This document shows positions 11,750-22,585 of a stretch of 64,000 nucleotides of DNA, one piece after another. The first letter of the stretch is position 1. Each line of letters starts with the position of its first letter. This DNA comes from Pleurodeles waltl (Eukaryota; Chordata; Amphibia; Caudata; Salamandridae), in NCBI RefSeq assembly GCF_031143425.1, contig NC_090446.1:1023019066-1023083065 (forward strand). Direction: 5' to 3'. The position numbers and the translations under genes are program-made. The notes beneath the pieces were generated by a model. That model worked only from the letters and a program-made list of their open reading frames with translations. It had not been told where the DNA came from and ran no database searches.

Positions 11750-11997
11750 GACCCCCCTGAATGTCACCCTTCTTTCCCACTATGTCACCCTGTCCATCCT
11801 TAAACTGCCATTTCTCCACTTCCTATGCCCGTTTGGACAATGCACAAATAGACTGGACTCTGCCATGGACATTCCTCCACCATCACCCCACCCCATTTTA
11901 CAACCCCCTCCACTTATTTGCACAGGAATAAACACACTTCAATCACAAAACAATCTGGAGTCAGTCTGTGCTTTCACAAATGTGTAATTGCAATAAC

Positions 11998-12002
11998 TAT
12001 GG
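11998..12002. repeat. Target-site duplication TATGG, left
   Basis: TATGG immediately precedes the LTR element start TGTTAGAAATGG and is repeated at 16657-16661 right after its end, CTCACA. Confidence 0.9.
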
Positions 12003-12999
12003 TGTTAGAAATGGGGTCTTTGGTTGGCAGTCAGGTTACCCCCTGTCCAAGCAAGGACCCTCACTCTAGTCAGGGTAAGTCACACACAATTCAAATTATC
12101 CTGTGCCCACCCTCTGGTAGGTTGGCACTGAGCAGTCAGGCTTAACTTAGAAGGCAATGTGTAAAGTATTTGTGCAATAAATCATACAATAACACAATAT
12201 AGCACCACACAAATACACCATACAGCGTTTAGAAAAATATATAATATTTATCTGGATATTTGCAGGTCAAAACGATAAAAGATGCAATAAGAAATTGTAA
12301 GGATATCACTGAAAAGTGATATGAAGTGTCTTAAGTCTTTAAAGTGTAAACAAAGTCTCTTTCAAGCACAAAGTACCTGGTTTGGAGTGAAAAATCTCAG
12401 CAGAGGGCCGCAGAGGAGGAGAGTTGTGGAAAATGGTGTGTGCGTCGGTTTTGCCCCTTCACACACGGACTTGCGTTGTTATTTTTCACGCAGGGAAGTC
12501 GTTGCATCGATTTCCGGTGCGCCGACAGGTCTCCTCTGTGGGTCGCGGGGTTTTCAGACGCCCCGGGGTCTGTGCGTGGAATCCTGGGCTTGTTGTCTGG
12601 CTGCATGTCGTTCCGGTGGGCTGTGCGTGGAATTTCCTCCATCACGGCAGGCGCTGCATCGATTTCCCCTCTGGAAGTCGGGTGACGTTGTCTAGGTGGG
12701 CAGTGCGTCGAAGTTCCAGTCACACCGCAGGTACTGCGTCGATCTTTTCCTTGCAAAGTCGAGCAGCTTCTTTCCAGGTCGGCGTGCAGTGAATTTTTCA
12801 CAGCGGAACAAGCTGTGCGTCACATTTTTCACCGCACAAGGAGTCCAGTTGAAAGAGAGAAGTCTTTTTGGTCCTGAGACTTCAGGGAACAGGAGGCAAG
12901 CTCCATCCAAGCCCTTGGAGAACACTTCTGCAGCAAGGCAAGAGTTCAGCAAGGCAGCAGGGCAACAGCAAGGCAGCAGTCCTCTGTAGAAAGCAGTCA
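12003..12999 (-). repeat. 3' LTR, truncated
   Basis: This segment aligns with 14564-15556 from TGTTAGAAATGG to GTAGAAAGCAGTCA and then stops matching, going straight into gag. The other copy continues for another 1.1 kb. The missing part is the upstream portion of the LTR, so an internal deletion has fused gag to the middle of the LTR. Confidence 0.88.
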
Positions 13000-14404
13000 A
13001 CCCAGGTGTCTGCCCTCCTTTGGGGGTCTGTGCCCTGTTGGGACACTTGGAGTCGCCCTCAGAGTGCCCATACTTATTGCACTCTGCATAGTGGGGTACA
13101 TACCTCCTTGTCTTATGGTCAGTAAAACCTTTCTTCTGAAAATCAGACCGGGACTGATTACCACTACTCCCTCTGGAACTATTTTGGGAGCCTTTTGAGA
13201 ACTCCTTGTTTTTACGTTTTTCTCCCCCCTCTTTCTTCTGATGGGAACCCTGACCACCTTTGTGGGTGTCCCTCCCAAATACCTTTTTGGACACTCTTGT
13301 ATTAGTCCAGAGGTCCGCCTCCCCAGCAAGCTTCCTGGGATCAGTCAGCTTACTGTTTACTAGGTGCTGGAGCAACTCTGTAAAACAAATACTAAGCATA
13401 TGCTCTCTCAGAATCAAATGATACAATCCTGTGTAATCATCTACTTTGCAGCCCCGCACCCATCCATTCAGTGCCTTACTGGAAAAGTCAAAGAAATCTA
13501 CCCATGTTTGTGTGGATAGTGTGGTGCTGTCCCTGAACCTCTGACGGTATTTCTCAGGGGTCAGCCCAAACTTGGCAAGTAAAATGGCTTTCTGAAGTGG
13601 ATATGTGTTTTGATCTGGCCTATCCAATGTGAGAAGTGTGTCCCTCCCCAAAGGTGGCACAAAACTCCACATAGCTGTCCACATAGCTGTACCCCATTGC
13701 CCTTCAGGAACCTCATGAGCCCTTAGTGCAACTTCATAAGCAGCTAACCATTTATCTATGTCATCTCCCACCACAAAACTGGGCACCACATTTTTGGGTA
13801 TACGAACCTTCTTTTCTCCAGCAGGTCCTGTCTGTATGCTGCCACCATTACTGCTGGTTTCATACTGTCTTGCCTTAAGATCCAGCTCCTTGAGACTCAG
13901 TTCATGAGCCAACAAAAGTTTCTTTTCAGCCAAGGCTCTCTCAGCTGCAGCTTCAGCTCTTTCAGCTTCAATCTATTTGGCTGCTCTTTCAGCCTCAGCT
14001 TGCTTGGCTTCTCTCTCTGCCCTCTTTTCCTCCTGTTGAGCCTCAATTTTCAGTCTTGCCATTTGCAATTGGAACTCCCTCTCTTCTCTCCTTTCCTCTG
14101 CGGTCAGGCCTTGCTCAGAGACACTTCTCCCTGGTCTGGAAGGGGGCACAATTGCAGTGGTAACATTACCCACAGATGGCAAAAAAATCCTCTGGGGGGC
14201 GTCTTCTGGCTCCTCCTCCTCCTCAGCATTCTCTTCTAAATGGGCTTCTGCCCAGGCCCTCAGCACCACTTGAAAGTCCTCCTTTCTGGATGCCCCTTGG
14301 GTGGGTACACTCATCTCCCTGCAGAACTCTTTTAGCTGTTTGACAGTATATGTCTCCACCAGAGCTAGGTCAAAATCTCCTGCTTGAGACACAGCCAGAG
14401 ACAT
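13000..14404 (-). pseudogene. LTR-retroelement gag, one in-frame stop and truncated
   Basis: The start is at 14404. The N-terminal part (residues 1-40) is a small helical region containing TYTVKQLKEFCREM. It is followed by an acidic run, a long charged alpha-helical coiled coil, and a capsid-like region containing FVVGDDIDKWLAAYE. The C-terminus has a basic linker and a zinc-knuckle-like piece (ECNKYGH, then KCP) in which one expected cysteine is not evident. One in-frame TAG at 13970-13972 interrupts the coiled coil. The open frame runs on past 13000 into LTR sequence because of the deletion. Gag packages the element RNA in virus-like particles. A divergent relative lies at 32032-32391. Confidence 0.8.
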
Positions 14405-14541
14405 GTTGAGTGAGGATTTAGGTTTAGAAAATTGTCAGGAAAAACAAATTTGCAAAAAGAGAGAAAAATCAAGTTGACCTTCAACTGTGGGTAGGTAGTG
14501 AAATACTTAGCTACTGTATGTCACTGCACAAATACAAGTCC

Positions 14542-14563
14542 TATCCTCACCGCTGATCACCAA
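14542..14563 (-). promoter_or_regulatory. Candidate primer-binding site
   Basis: Immediately next to the 5' LTR, and one base inside, the - strand reads TGGTGATCAGCGGTGAGG. A TGG start complementary to the CCA end of a tRNA is expected at this place. I could not assign the tRNA. Confidence 0.45.
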
Positions 14564-16656
14564 TGTTAGAAATGGGGTCTTTGGTTGGCAGTCAGGTTAC
14601 TCCCTGTCCAAGCAAGGACCCTCACTCTAGTCAGGGTAAGTCACACACAATCCAAATTATCCTGTGCCCACCCTCTGGTAGCTTGGCACTGAGCAGTCAG
14701 GCTTAACTTAGAAGGCAATGTGTATAGTATTTGTGCAATAAATCATACAATAACACAATATAGCACCACACAAATACACCACACAGTGTTTAGAAAAATA
14801 TATAATATTTATCTGGATATTTGCAGGTCAAAACGATAAAAGATGAAATAAGAAATTGTAAAGATATCACTGAAAAGTGATATGAAGTGTCTTAAGTCTT
14901 TAAAAAGTAAACAAAGTCTCTTTCAAGCACAAAGTACCTGGTTTGGAGTGAAAAATCTCCGCAGAGGGCCACAGAGGAGGAGAGGTGTGGAAAATGGTGT
15001 GTGCGTCGGTTTCGCCCCTTCACACACGGACTTGCGTCGTTATTTTTCACACGGGGAAGATGTTGCGTCGATTTCCGGTGTGCAGAAAGGTCTCTGTGGG
15101 TCATGGGGTTTTCAGACGTCCCGGGGTCTGTGTGTGGAATCCTGGGCTTGTTGTCCAGCTGCGCGTCATTCCGGTGGGCTGTGCGTGAAATTTTCTCCCT
15201 CACTGCAGGCACTGCGTTGATTTCCTCTCTGGAAGTCGGGCGGCGTTGTCCAGATGGGCCGTGCGTTGAATTTCCGGTCCCACCGCAGGTGCTGCGTCGA
15301 TCTTTTCCTCGCGAAGTCGAGCGGCGCCTTTCAGGGTCGGCGTGCGTGAATTTTTCACAGCGGAACAAGCTGTGCGTCAAATTTTCCGCCACACAAGGAG
15401 TCCAGTTGAAAGAGAGAAGTCTTTTTGGTCCTGAGACTTCAGGGAACAGGAGGCAAGCTCTATCCAAGCCCTTGGAGAGCACTTCTGCAGCAAGGCAAGA
15501 GTTCATCAAGGCAGCAGGGCAACAGCAAGGCAGCAGTCCTCTGTAGAAAGCAGTCAGGTGAGTCCTTTAGGCAGCCAGGCAGTTCATTCTTGTCAGGGTG
15601 CAGGATCTGGTTCAGGTTTTTTCTCCAGGAAGTGTCTGAGGTGGTAGGGCAGAGGCCCTGTTTTATACCAAAATGTGCCTTTGGAGTGGGGGAGACATCA
15701 AAGAGTGGCTTAGAAGTGCACCAGGTCCCCTTTCAGATCAATCCTGTCTGCCAGGGTCCCAGTAGGGGGTGTGGCAGTCCTTTGTGTGAGGGCAGGCCCT
15801 CCACCCTCCCAGCCCAAGGAAGACCCATTCAAAATGCAGATGTATGCAAGTGAGGCTGAGTACCCTGTGTTTGGGGTGTGTCTGATGAATGCACAAGGAG
15901 CTGTCAACTAAACCCAGCCAGACGTGGATTGTAAGGCACAGAAAGATTTAAGTGCAGAGAAATGCTCACTTTATAAAAGTGCAATTTCTAAAAATAGTAA
16001 TACTAAATCCAACTTTTGTATTACCATTCTGGCTATACTAAATATGACCTTCCTACTCCTTTCAGATCAGCAGCTACCACTTCAACAATGTATGAGGGCA
16101 GCCCCAAAGTTAGCTTATGAAGGGAACAGGCCTCACAGTAGTGTAAAAATTAATTTAGGAGCTTTAAACTACAAAGGTACATGTCCTGCCATTTACCCAC
16201 ACAGCACCCTGCTCTAGGGGTTACCTAGGGCACACATTAGGGGTGACTTATATGTAGAAAAAGGGGAGTTTTAGGCTTGGCAAGTACTTTTAAATGCCAA
16301 GTCGAAGTGACAGTGAAACTGCACTCACAGGCCTTGCAATGGCAGGCCTGAGACAAGGTAAAGGGGCTACAAAAGTGAGTGGTACAACCAGTGTTGCAGG
16401 CCCACTAGTAGCATTTAATCTACAGGCCCTGGGCACATATAGTGCACTCAACTAGAGACTTACAAGTAAATCAAATAGTCCAATTTGGTATGATCCAAGG
16501 TTACCATGTTTAAAGGGGGAGAGCATATGCACTTTAGCACTGGTTAGCAGTGGTAAAGTGTGCAGAGTCTAAAAGCCAGCAAAAACAGTGTCCAAAAAGT
16601 GGAGGGAGGCAGGCAAAAAGTTAGGGGTGACCACCCTAAGGCTGTCAGGTCTCACA
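14564..16656 (-). repeat. 5' LTR, 2093 bases
   Basis: The full-length LTR reads TGTGAGACCTGACAG at its - strand start (16656) and ends with CCATTTCTAACA at 14564. The same family appears as a solo LTR at 55719-57847 and as eroded copies at 30525-30948 and 32403-35590, sharing motifs such as GGCAGGCCTG and the run of short T/A blocks near the inner end. Confidence 0.9.
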
Positions 16657-16661
16657 TATGG
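16657..16661. repeat. Target-site duplication TATGG, right
   Basis: Matches 11998-12002 exactly. Confidence 0.9.
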
Positions 16662-16877
16662 AATATAGCAATGTAATTTACTTGTTCACATACCAATGTA
16701 ACACAGCTGTAGGCCAGGAGTAAACAGAGCAGAGGGCACAAAGTGGGACCCAGATCTGTGAAATGGAAAGTCAAAGTGACAAGTCAGGGTCCATTCACTG
16801 AGTGAAAATGACAGACTTATGCTAGCTGAAACAACAGTATGAGATGTGGGAAGCAGTTACATCTTCTTACCTGTGTC

Positions 16878-18000
16878 TCACTGGAAGTATTGCATGATGA
16901 TGTTGTTTCGGTTGTCGATATCCTCTACTTCTGCCTCCTCTTCTTCACTGTCTGCAGGCTCCACAGCTGCCACAAGACCCCCATCTGGACCATCCTCCTG
17001 CAGAAAAGGCACCTGCCGTCGCAAAGCCAGGTTATGGAGCATACAGCAGGCCACAATTATCTGGCACACCTTCTTCGGTGAGTAGTATAGGGAGCCACCT
17101 GTCAGATGGAGGCACCGGAATCTGCCCTTAAGGAGGCCGAATGTGCGTTCGATCACTCTCCTAGTTTGCCCATATGCCTCATTGTAGCGTTCCTCTGCCC
17201 TTGTCCTGGGATTCCTCACTGAGGTCAGTAGCCATGACAGGTTGGGGTAAACAGAGTCACCTGCAAATGTCGATGGATATCTGTTAGACACACAGGAAAC
17301 CTTAGGACAGCCCCATACCCAGACACCTATGTCAACTGTATTGGGACCTTGCCCTCACCTATTAGCCACACACAGTGTCTCTGGAGTTGTCCCATCACAT
17401 AAGGGATGCTGCTATTTCTTAAAATGTAAGCCTCATGCACAGAACCAGGATACTTGGCATTGACATGGGAGATGTACTGGTATGCCAAACACACCATCTG
17501 CACATTCATCGAATGGTAGCTCTTCCGGTTTCTATACACCTGTTCATTCCTGCGGGGGGTAGAAATGCCACATGTGTCCCATCAATGGTACCAATGATGT
17601 TGGGGATATGTCCCAGGGCATAGAAGTCACCTTTCACTGTGGGCAAATCTTCCACCTGAGGGAAAACGATGTAGCTGCGCATGTGTTTCAGCAGGGCTGA
17701 CAACACATTAGAGAACATTGGCTGAGACATCCCTGATGCCATGGCCACTGTTGTTTGAAAAGACCGACTGGCCAGGAAATGGAGTACAGACAGGACCTGC
17801 ACGAGAGGGGGGATTCCTGTGGGATGGTGGATAGATGAAATCAGGTCTGGCTCCAACTGGGCACACAGTTCCTGGATTGTTGCACAATCAAGTCTGTATG
17901 TGACTAGGATGTGTCTCTCTTCCATTGTCGGACTAGGATGTGTCTCTCTTCCATTGTCGACAGGTCCACCAGGGGTCTGTACACCGGAGGATGCCGCCAT
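16878..18000 (-). pseudogene. Harbinger transposase (HARBI1-like), two exons, defective
   Basis: Exon 1 (18000-17359) and exon 2 (17260-16878) are joined across a GT...AG intron at 17358-17261, restoring LIGDSVYPN across the junction. The product would be about 340 residues, near HARBI1's usual length. Landmarks are IGTIDGTHVAF with the first catalytic Asp, PGSVHEAYILRNS where the second Asp is expected, and RVIERTFGLLKGRFRCL with the catalytic Glu. Transposases of this family cut and paste DNA with a DDE triad. Here the second Asp is Glu. A one-base loss in the G-run at 17554-17559 shifts the frame inside exon 1; this could be a real mutation or an assembly error. A 29-base duplication alters the N-terminus. 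It lies head to head with the accessory gene at 19456. Confidence 0.85.
17902..17959. repeat. Perfect 29-base tandem duplication at the transposase start
   Basis: The unit beginning GACTAGGATGTGTCTCTC occurs at 17902-17930 and again at 17931-17959. Because 29 is not a multiple of three, it brings an upstream ATG (18000) into frame with the likely original start (MEERHILVTY). Confidence 0.9.
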
Positions 18001-19455
18001 CTCATCACCTACCCCAGCGGACGTGCCCTATGGAGGAGAACAGCGAGCAGAGAGTCATCCAACACTGAGGTATCACAATTTGTTATTTGCAGAAACTTTA
18101 TTAATCCGCAATGTGCCGGTATCTGTCTTTATTCCCGGCCTAGATAGGTGTGACGCAGTTAACATTCAACCCATGTGGCCTCCTGAAATGGCGGCTGCCT
18201 GACCTGTAAGGTGGGACAAGGGGATATGAGGTAACTGCGCTGGCGTTTTACACCTGTAACCGGACGTCTCCCGACGCCGGTTTTCAGGAAGGCGCAGAAA
18301 CTGACGAAGGATCCCCCGGGGGCACCCGAGGAGCTCTGGACGTCATGACGTCAAACGTCATGTACGCCAGAGTGAATTTTGAAAATAAGGAGGCCGCCGG
18401 AAACCCGGGAAACGAGAAGGAGCGAAACGCGCAGAGAGCAACGAGAGAGCAGAACGAACGACCAACCATACCTCCCAACGACGCGAGTCCCCGCGAAGCA
18501 GACGAGCACTGTGAAAGAGGAACGATATGCAGGGAGCCTCCCGCCCCTGAGCCGGCAAAGTCGGGAGACCGTCAGGAAGCCGGCCGCGTCCCTGGAGGGG
18601 CGTGGCCTACCGAGGTATGATCGTACCGCAAGTGGGAGTGGGGCACCGGGTGGCTACGGGGTTTACGGGGACTACGGGGAACTGAGGGGAAAGGGCTGAG
18701 GTCCTATAGGGAGGGGGAGAAGGTGTAAAAAGGGAAACCAGTGTACCCTCTAACCTCACGGAGACCCGACCCTAAATAACTGCTACCAAACCAAAAGGGG
18801 AGCTACACGAACGCACTGGGACAGGGAGAAGGACGTGATAAAAAGTAACCCTCACCTCCCTGCACTCCTATATATCCCCCCCACCTCCCTATTAAACCTA
18901 AATAACTTTACCTATTTATTTAAACCCCACTTACCTGTTTTTCTTTTCTCCTTTATTCTGGGAACCTGGGCCGCTGATACATGGGAGGAGCAGAATCTTC
19001 CTGAAGCCGAACCAGACCCCACCAGGATCCTTATTCGAACCCTGGAAGAGAAAATAAATAAACAAGGGACTTTATTATTTTTTCATTGAGAGACTAAATC
19101 AACCCTGACATTGTGAGAAGTAGATAAATTTGTCTTAGAACCGTAACGGAAATAAATTAGTTAACCCCTTGAGTACGCGTCTGCCGTCTTAATCCAATAT
19201 CCCTTCGACCCGGGATAAAGAACCCGCCACAACACCGTTGCGGTAGGCAGTCGAAGACCGCGGCACAATTCTGCATTGGTTAACATTGGGCCCTATGGGT
19301 CCCAGGAGCCAATGATGATGTACACCTGTGGTGACGGTACGCACCTCCACGGACATCACCGCCATTTTCTGTCTGTTCCCTCACTTGATACCTGACCTTC
19401 AAGAGGAGAGGACCTACACTGCAAGTGCTGTTGTGACCTGTGTCTGGAAGCAACA
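18001..19455. promoter_or_regulatory. Divergent intergenic region of the Harbinger element, split by a solo LTR
   Basis: With the solo LTR (18255-19231) and one target copy removed, about 470 bases separate the transposase start and the second accessory gene, which are transcribed away from each other. A shared promoter here is the simplest expectation. CCGCCA occurs again near 19357. No core promoter motif was confirmed. Confidence 0.4.
18255..19231 (+). mobile_element. Solo LTR, 977 bases, target duplication ACACC
   Basis: The sequence begins TGTAACCGGACG and ends AAAGAACCCGCCACA. ACACC flanks it at 18250-18254 and 19232-19236. The first half is CpG-rich and contains a CRE-like palindrome, TGACGTCA, near 18347. 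AATAAA signals lie near 19050, which supports + orientation. No internal region or second LTR is present, so it is a recombination product. It is unrelated to the 2.1 kb LTR family. Confidence 0.85.
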
Positions 19456-22181
19456 ATGGCTACAGTGTCTGGGGAAAGGGCCCATGCCTTCGCATCAGAG
19501 GAGTTGGAGAAACTAGTGGATGGAGTCCTCCCCCAGTACACGCAACTGTACGGTCCTCCTGACAAACAGGTGAGTACACTGTGAGCATGCTGCATGGGCA
19601 ATGCCTGTTTTGAGTGGTGTGGATGGAAGATACATGGGGGGGGCTGAGGCCTGCATGTGCGGATGGGGAGTGTATGTGCATCAAGGCATGGGTGGGAACT
19701 GGTGGGCAATGAGTATGACGGTTCGGACGGATGAGTAATTTCCTTTCCCCTGTACCATTCCTCTAGGTCAGCGCCCACCAGAAGAAGGGTATTTGGTGTG
19801 CCATCGCCAAGGATGTCCGGACCCTGGGGGTCTACCACAGACGGAGCACCCACTGGCATAAAAGATGGGAGGACCTGCGCCGCTGGAGCAAGAAGACGGC
19901 GGAGGCCCAGCTGGGGACAGCCTCCCAACTTGGGAGGGGTTCCTGTCGCACCATGACCCCCCTGATGTTCCGGATCCTGGCCGTGGCCTATCCTGAGTAG
20001 GATGGGCGCTTGAGGGCATCACAACAGCCACAAGGGGGTGAGTACACTCTCATTCAGCTGACTCTGCGCGCATTACGAGGTGTCTGAAGGGGGGAGGTGG
20101 GCAGTGGGTTCCCCTAGGCCAGGGAGAACTTGGTAGGCAAGGTCCCTGTGAGGCAGGCTATATGGCTCCCCAACCCCACCAGTGGTAAGAGCCATCTACA
20201 CCTAGTCAGGCTCCTGAGACTTCCAGGTGTGCAGCAATTGGTCTTATGATGCACTGAACATGTCTTTCTTCAGTCTCCCCCCCCCCCATTTTGTTGTCTC
20301 CCTGTTCTTGTTTGCAATAGCATCATCAGGCGGAGGACCATTGGCACCGGATCAGGAGGGAGTTGCAACCCACTTGGCCCCGGAGGGTGAAGCAACGGAG
20401 TCTGAAGCCACCAGCGGGATGGAGGGCGAGGGGAGCTCCACGGCGGGGACAGGAGAAGACAGCAGTGACAGCGACTCCTCCACCTCTGTGCCCATCGCAT
20501 CAGCAGGTAGCCCAACATAGAGCATTTCAGGCTCTGACCTCAGCATTGATGGCAGCCATTGTCCCTGTGTCCAGCCTCCCCCTCCAACTTCCTCCACCCA
20601 GACCCAATCTCCTGTACCTCAGCCTATCCCAGGCACACCATCAGACCAGCATGCACACACATCAACACACAAGAGTGGCTCAGGCAAACATAAGCACCAC
20701 ACATCCCACAGGCACTCAAAAAAGCACCATCCCCATACAGACACAGCAACATCCACTGCCTCCACTGTGTCCCCTCCTCCATGTCCTCCTCCTCCCTCCC
20801 TGTCTCGTCTCCACTCACACCTGCATGCACTACATCCTCAGCCACTACCTCCATCACCAGCAGGCCCATCTCCACACACTGCTCATGTGCACTCACCACC
20901 CCACTACCATTCACACATCCCAGTATCCTCTCCCAGTGTGTCAGTGAGCCCTCCTCCCAAAGTACACAAACGCAGGCACACACCCACCCAACAGCCTCCG
21001 GCCCATGCACCTTCACCCAAATTCAGCAGACGTACACCTCCTACTACCACTACCTCTACCTCCCGTCCCAGTGTGTCTAAAAAACTCTTCCTGGCTAACA
21101 TTGACCTCTTCCCTACACCTCGTCCCCCCCCGTCCTGCTCCTAGGGCCTGGCTTTTCAGGTCTCAGCCCAGCACCTCAGCCATCACATCCCCAGGCACTG
21201 TGGTGCCAGCAACTGCAGGGTCATCGAGTGCGCCACCCATCAGGGCTGCCAGTGTGCCACGTAGCGAGGGCAAGGACATTCACCCACCTGCCAAGGTGAA
21301 AAAGGTGCCCACATCCCGGAGGGAGAAACCGAAACTACCAGCCACCAAGGCCTCAGCAAAAATAAAAGGGCATAGTGGCAAGACAACTGCGGCACAATCA
21401 AAGGTGGGGTAGGGCCAAAAGCAGAAGAGCAGGTCAGGAGAGGGCATGGTGGCACCGACTGAGGGACCAGTGTCACACCTTCTGTCCACGACCACGCCAA
21501 CCTGAACGGCGGCGAACACCGCTTGCTGCCCTGCCACCGCAGTCGCCACCTGCACCGCCACCTGCACTTCCCCCGGCACATCTACAGCCTCAGCGACAGT
21601 CCCCAGCCTCTTCCCCAGTGGGCAGCCGTCTGAGGCTGCAGGAGATGTCCAGCTTTGTCCCTCAGCAGGTGCTGACCCATGCACCGCCGCCACAGACCCC
21701 GCCGCAAGCACTGCTGCAAGCACCGCCACCGGCCCGCAGCGTCCTCGGACACTGGCACCAGCGCTGACATGGCCACCATCCCCAGTGGTCAGTCGTCTAA
21801 GGCTGGAGGAGAGTTCCTGGACCCTGGGCAGCTTCCATGAGGCATGACTTCCATCCCTGTTTGCACCTGCAGGTAGAATGCGAAGCGGCAGCAGTGTGGG
21901 GTATGTTGCTGCCTTCATGGCGTATCATGCTACCTGAACCTCGCCAATCTCGTGGCACGCACACCCAGGTGAGGGAATTGTACCGGCCACACTGCACGTG
22001 GAGCACTCTGGGCACCAGGCCCCCTCCAGAACCAGTGGAGAAATACATCCACTACCTCAGTCCTTGGCAGGATGAAACACTCTGGCCCCCTCCAGAACCA
22101 GTGGAGACTGTTATCCACTTGAGAGACTGTGGCTTTGCACTCCCCAGGATAAAGCAGTGGGCAAACCACCCACTGAAGTGA
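19456..22181 (+). pseudogene. Harbinger Myb/SANT-like accessory protein 2, nonsense-mutated
   Basis: Exon 1 (19456-19569) encodes MATVSGERAHAF and EELEKLVDGVLPQYTQLYG, ending at a GTGAGT donor. Exon 2 (19767-20037) encodes a tryptophan-rich Myb/SANT-like helix set, including THWHKRWEDLRRWSKKTAEA, and carries a premature TAG at 19998-20000 just after AVAYPE. Exon 3 starts at 20321 in the matching phase with an acidic Ser/Glu-rich tail ending at a stop near 20518. Proline-rich remnants continue to about 22181, where HLRDCGFALPRIKQ lies in the 64-base repeat. The protein differs clearly from the accessory protein at 10228. Such proteins recruit Harbinger transposase to DNA. Confidence 0.72.
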
Positions 22182-22286
22182 CTTGAGAGACTGTGGCTTT
22201 GCACTCCCCAGGATAAAGCAGTGGGCAAACCACCCACTGGAGAAACTTGAGAGACTGTGGCTTTGCACTCCCCAGGATACAGCAAT
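22118..22286. repeat. 64-base tandem repeat, about 2.6 copies
   Basis: Units starting CTTGAGAGACTGTGGCTTTG lie at 22118, 22182 and 22246, exactly 64 bases apart. The first unit encodes the C-terminal tail of accessory protein 2; the others follow its stop. Confidence 0.9.
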
Positions 22287-22439
22287 AATTTGGAAAAACT
22301 CGAACATTCCTAATAAAACTATTTTATCCGTTTTTTATTTGCTTGAAATGTAAATAAAATGTGTTATAATTGTGTATGTGTTCGGTTAAATGCTTGTTTC
22401 TGTATTTTTTGTGTATTAGTTTTCAATTCAAATCATCAA

Positions 22440-22585
22440 CAGTTTTTAAGCCGGGTTTCCCGGGTTCCAGTAGTGACTCAGGTTGGGGGGGGGTCCCTGA
22501 ATTCTAATAATGATTCAGTGGGGGTCCCGGGGTTTCAGTAATGATAAAGTGGGGGTCCACAGAAGTCAAGAGGTTGGGAACCACA
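22440..22585. mobile_element. hAT-like terminal fragment with a minisatellite
   Basis: Three imperfect units of about 31 bases (CAGTGGGGGTCC... type) are followed by GAGGTTGGGAACCAC, the inverted form of a common hAT terminus (CAGTGGTTCCCAACC). AT-rich sequence with AATAAA at 22290-22440 may belong to it. No target duplication was found. Confidence 0.45.

Larger units (their letters stand above)
12003..16656 (-). mobile_element. Nested gag-only LTR retroelement
   Basis: The 4654-base element is flanked by perfect 5-base duplications (TATGG) and has TG...CA ends. On the - strand it consists of a full 5' LTR (16656-14564), a primer-binding-site-like stretch, a gag gene (14404 to about 13000) and a truncated 3' LTR (12999-12003). 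No protease, reverse transcriptase, RNase H or integrase remains. The LTR copies align closely, with only four differences in the first 180 bases, so the insertion is fairly young. It splits the Harbinger element between its first accessory gene and its transposase. The gag style suggests a Ty3-like element, but without pol the superfamily is not proven. Confidence 0.9.
9635..22286. mobile_element. Decayed Harbinger-like element with three genes and two LTR insertions
   Basis: The left end begins GGCCCTCATTACAACCCTGG at 9635, a typical terminal sequence of newt Harbinger elements. Inside are a Myb/SANT accessory gene (10228-11749, +), a HARBI1-like transposase (18000-16878, -) and a second Myb/SANT accessory gene (19456 to about 22181, +). 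Two later insertions, an LTR retroelement at 12003-16656 and a solo LTR at 18255-19231, each have 5-base target duplications. Without them the element is about 7 kb. I could not find the matching right terminal repeat, so the right limit is approximate. Two adjacent Harbingers that have lost their inner ends remain possible. All three genes are broken. Confidence 0.7.

Noticed and set aside
10931..11767. 278-codon open frame on the - strand
   Set aside because: It is antisense to accessory gene 1, whose own frame has family motifs and a proper stop. The antisense frame is a by-product of C-rich coding sequence.
18345..18699. Short GC-rich open frames as a host first exon with a CpG island
   Set aside because: The region lies between perfect target duplications and TG...CA ends, so it is the promoter part of a solo LTR.
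20624..21918. Several proline- or valine-rich open frames on both strands
   Set aside because: They arise from the skewed base composition of the accessory gene 2 tail and show no domains.
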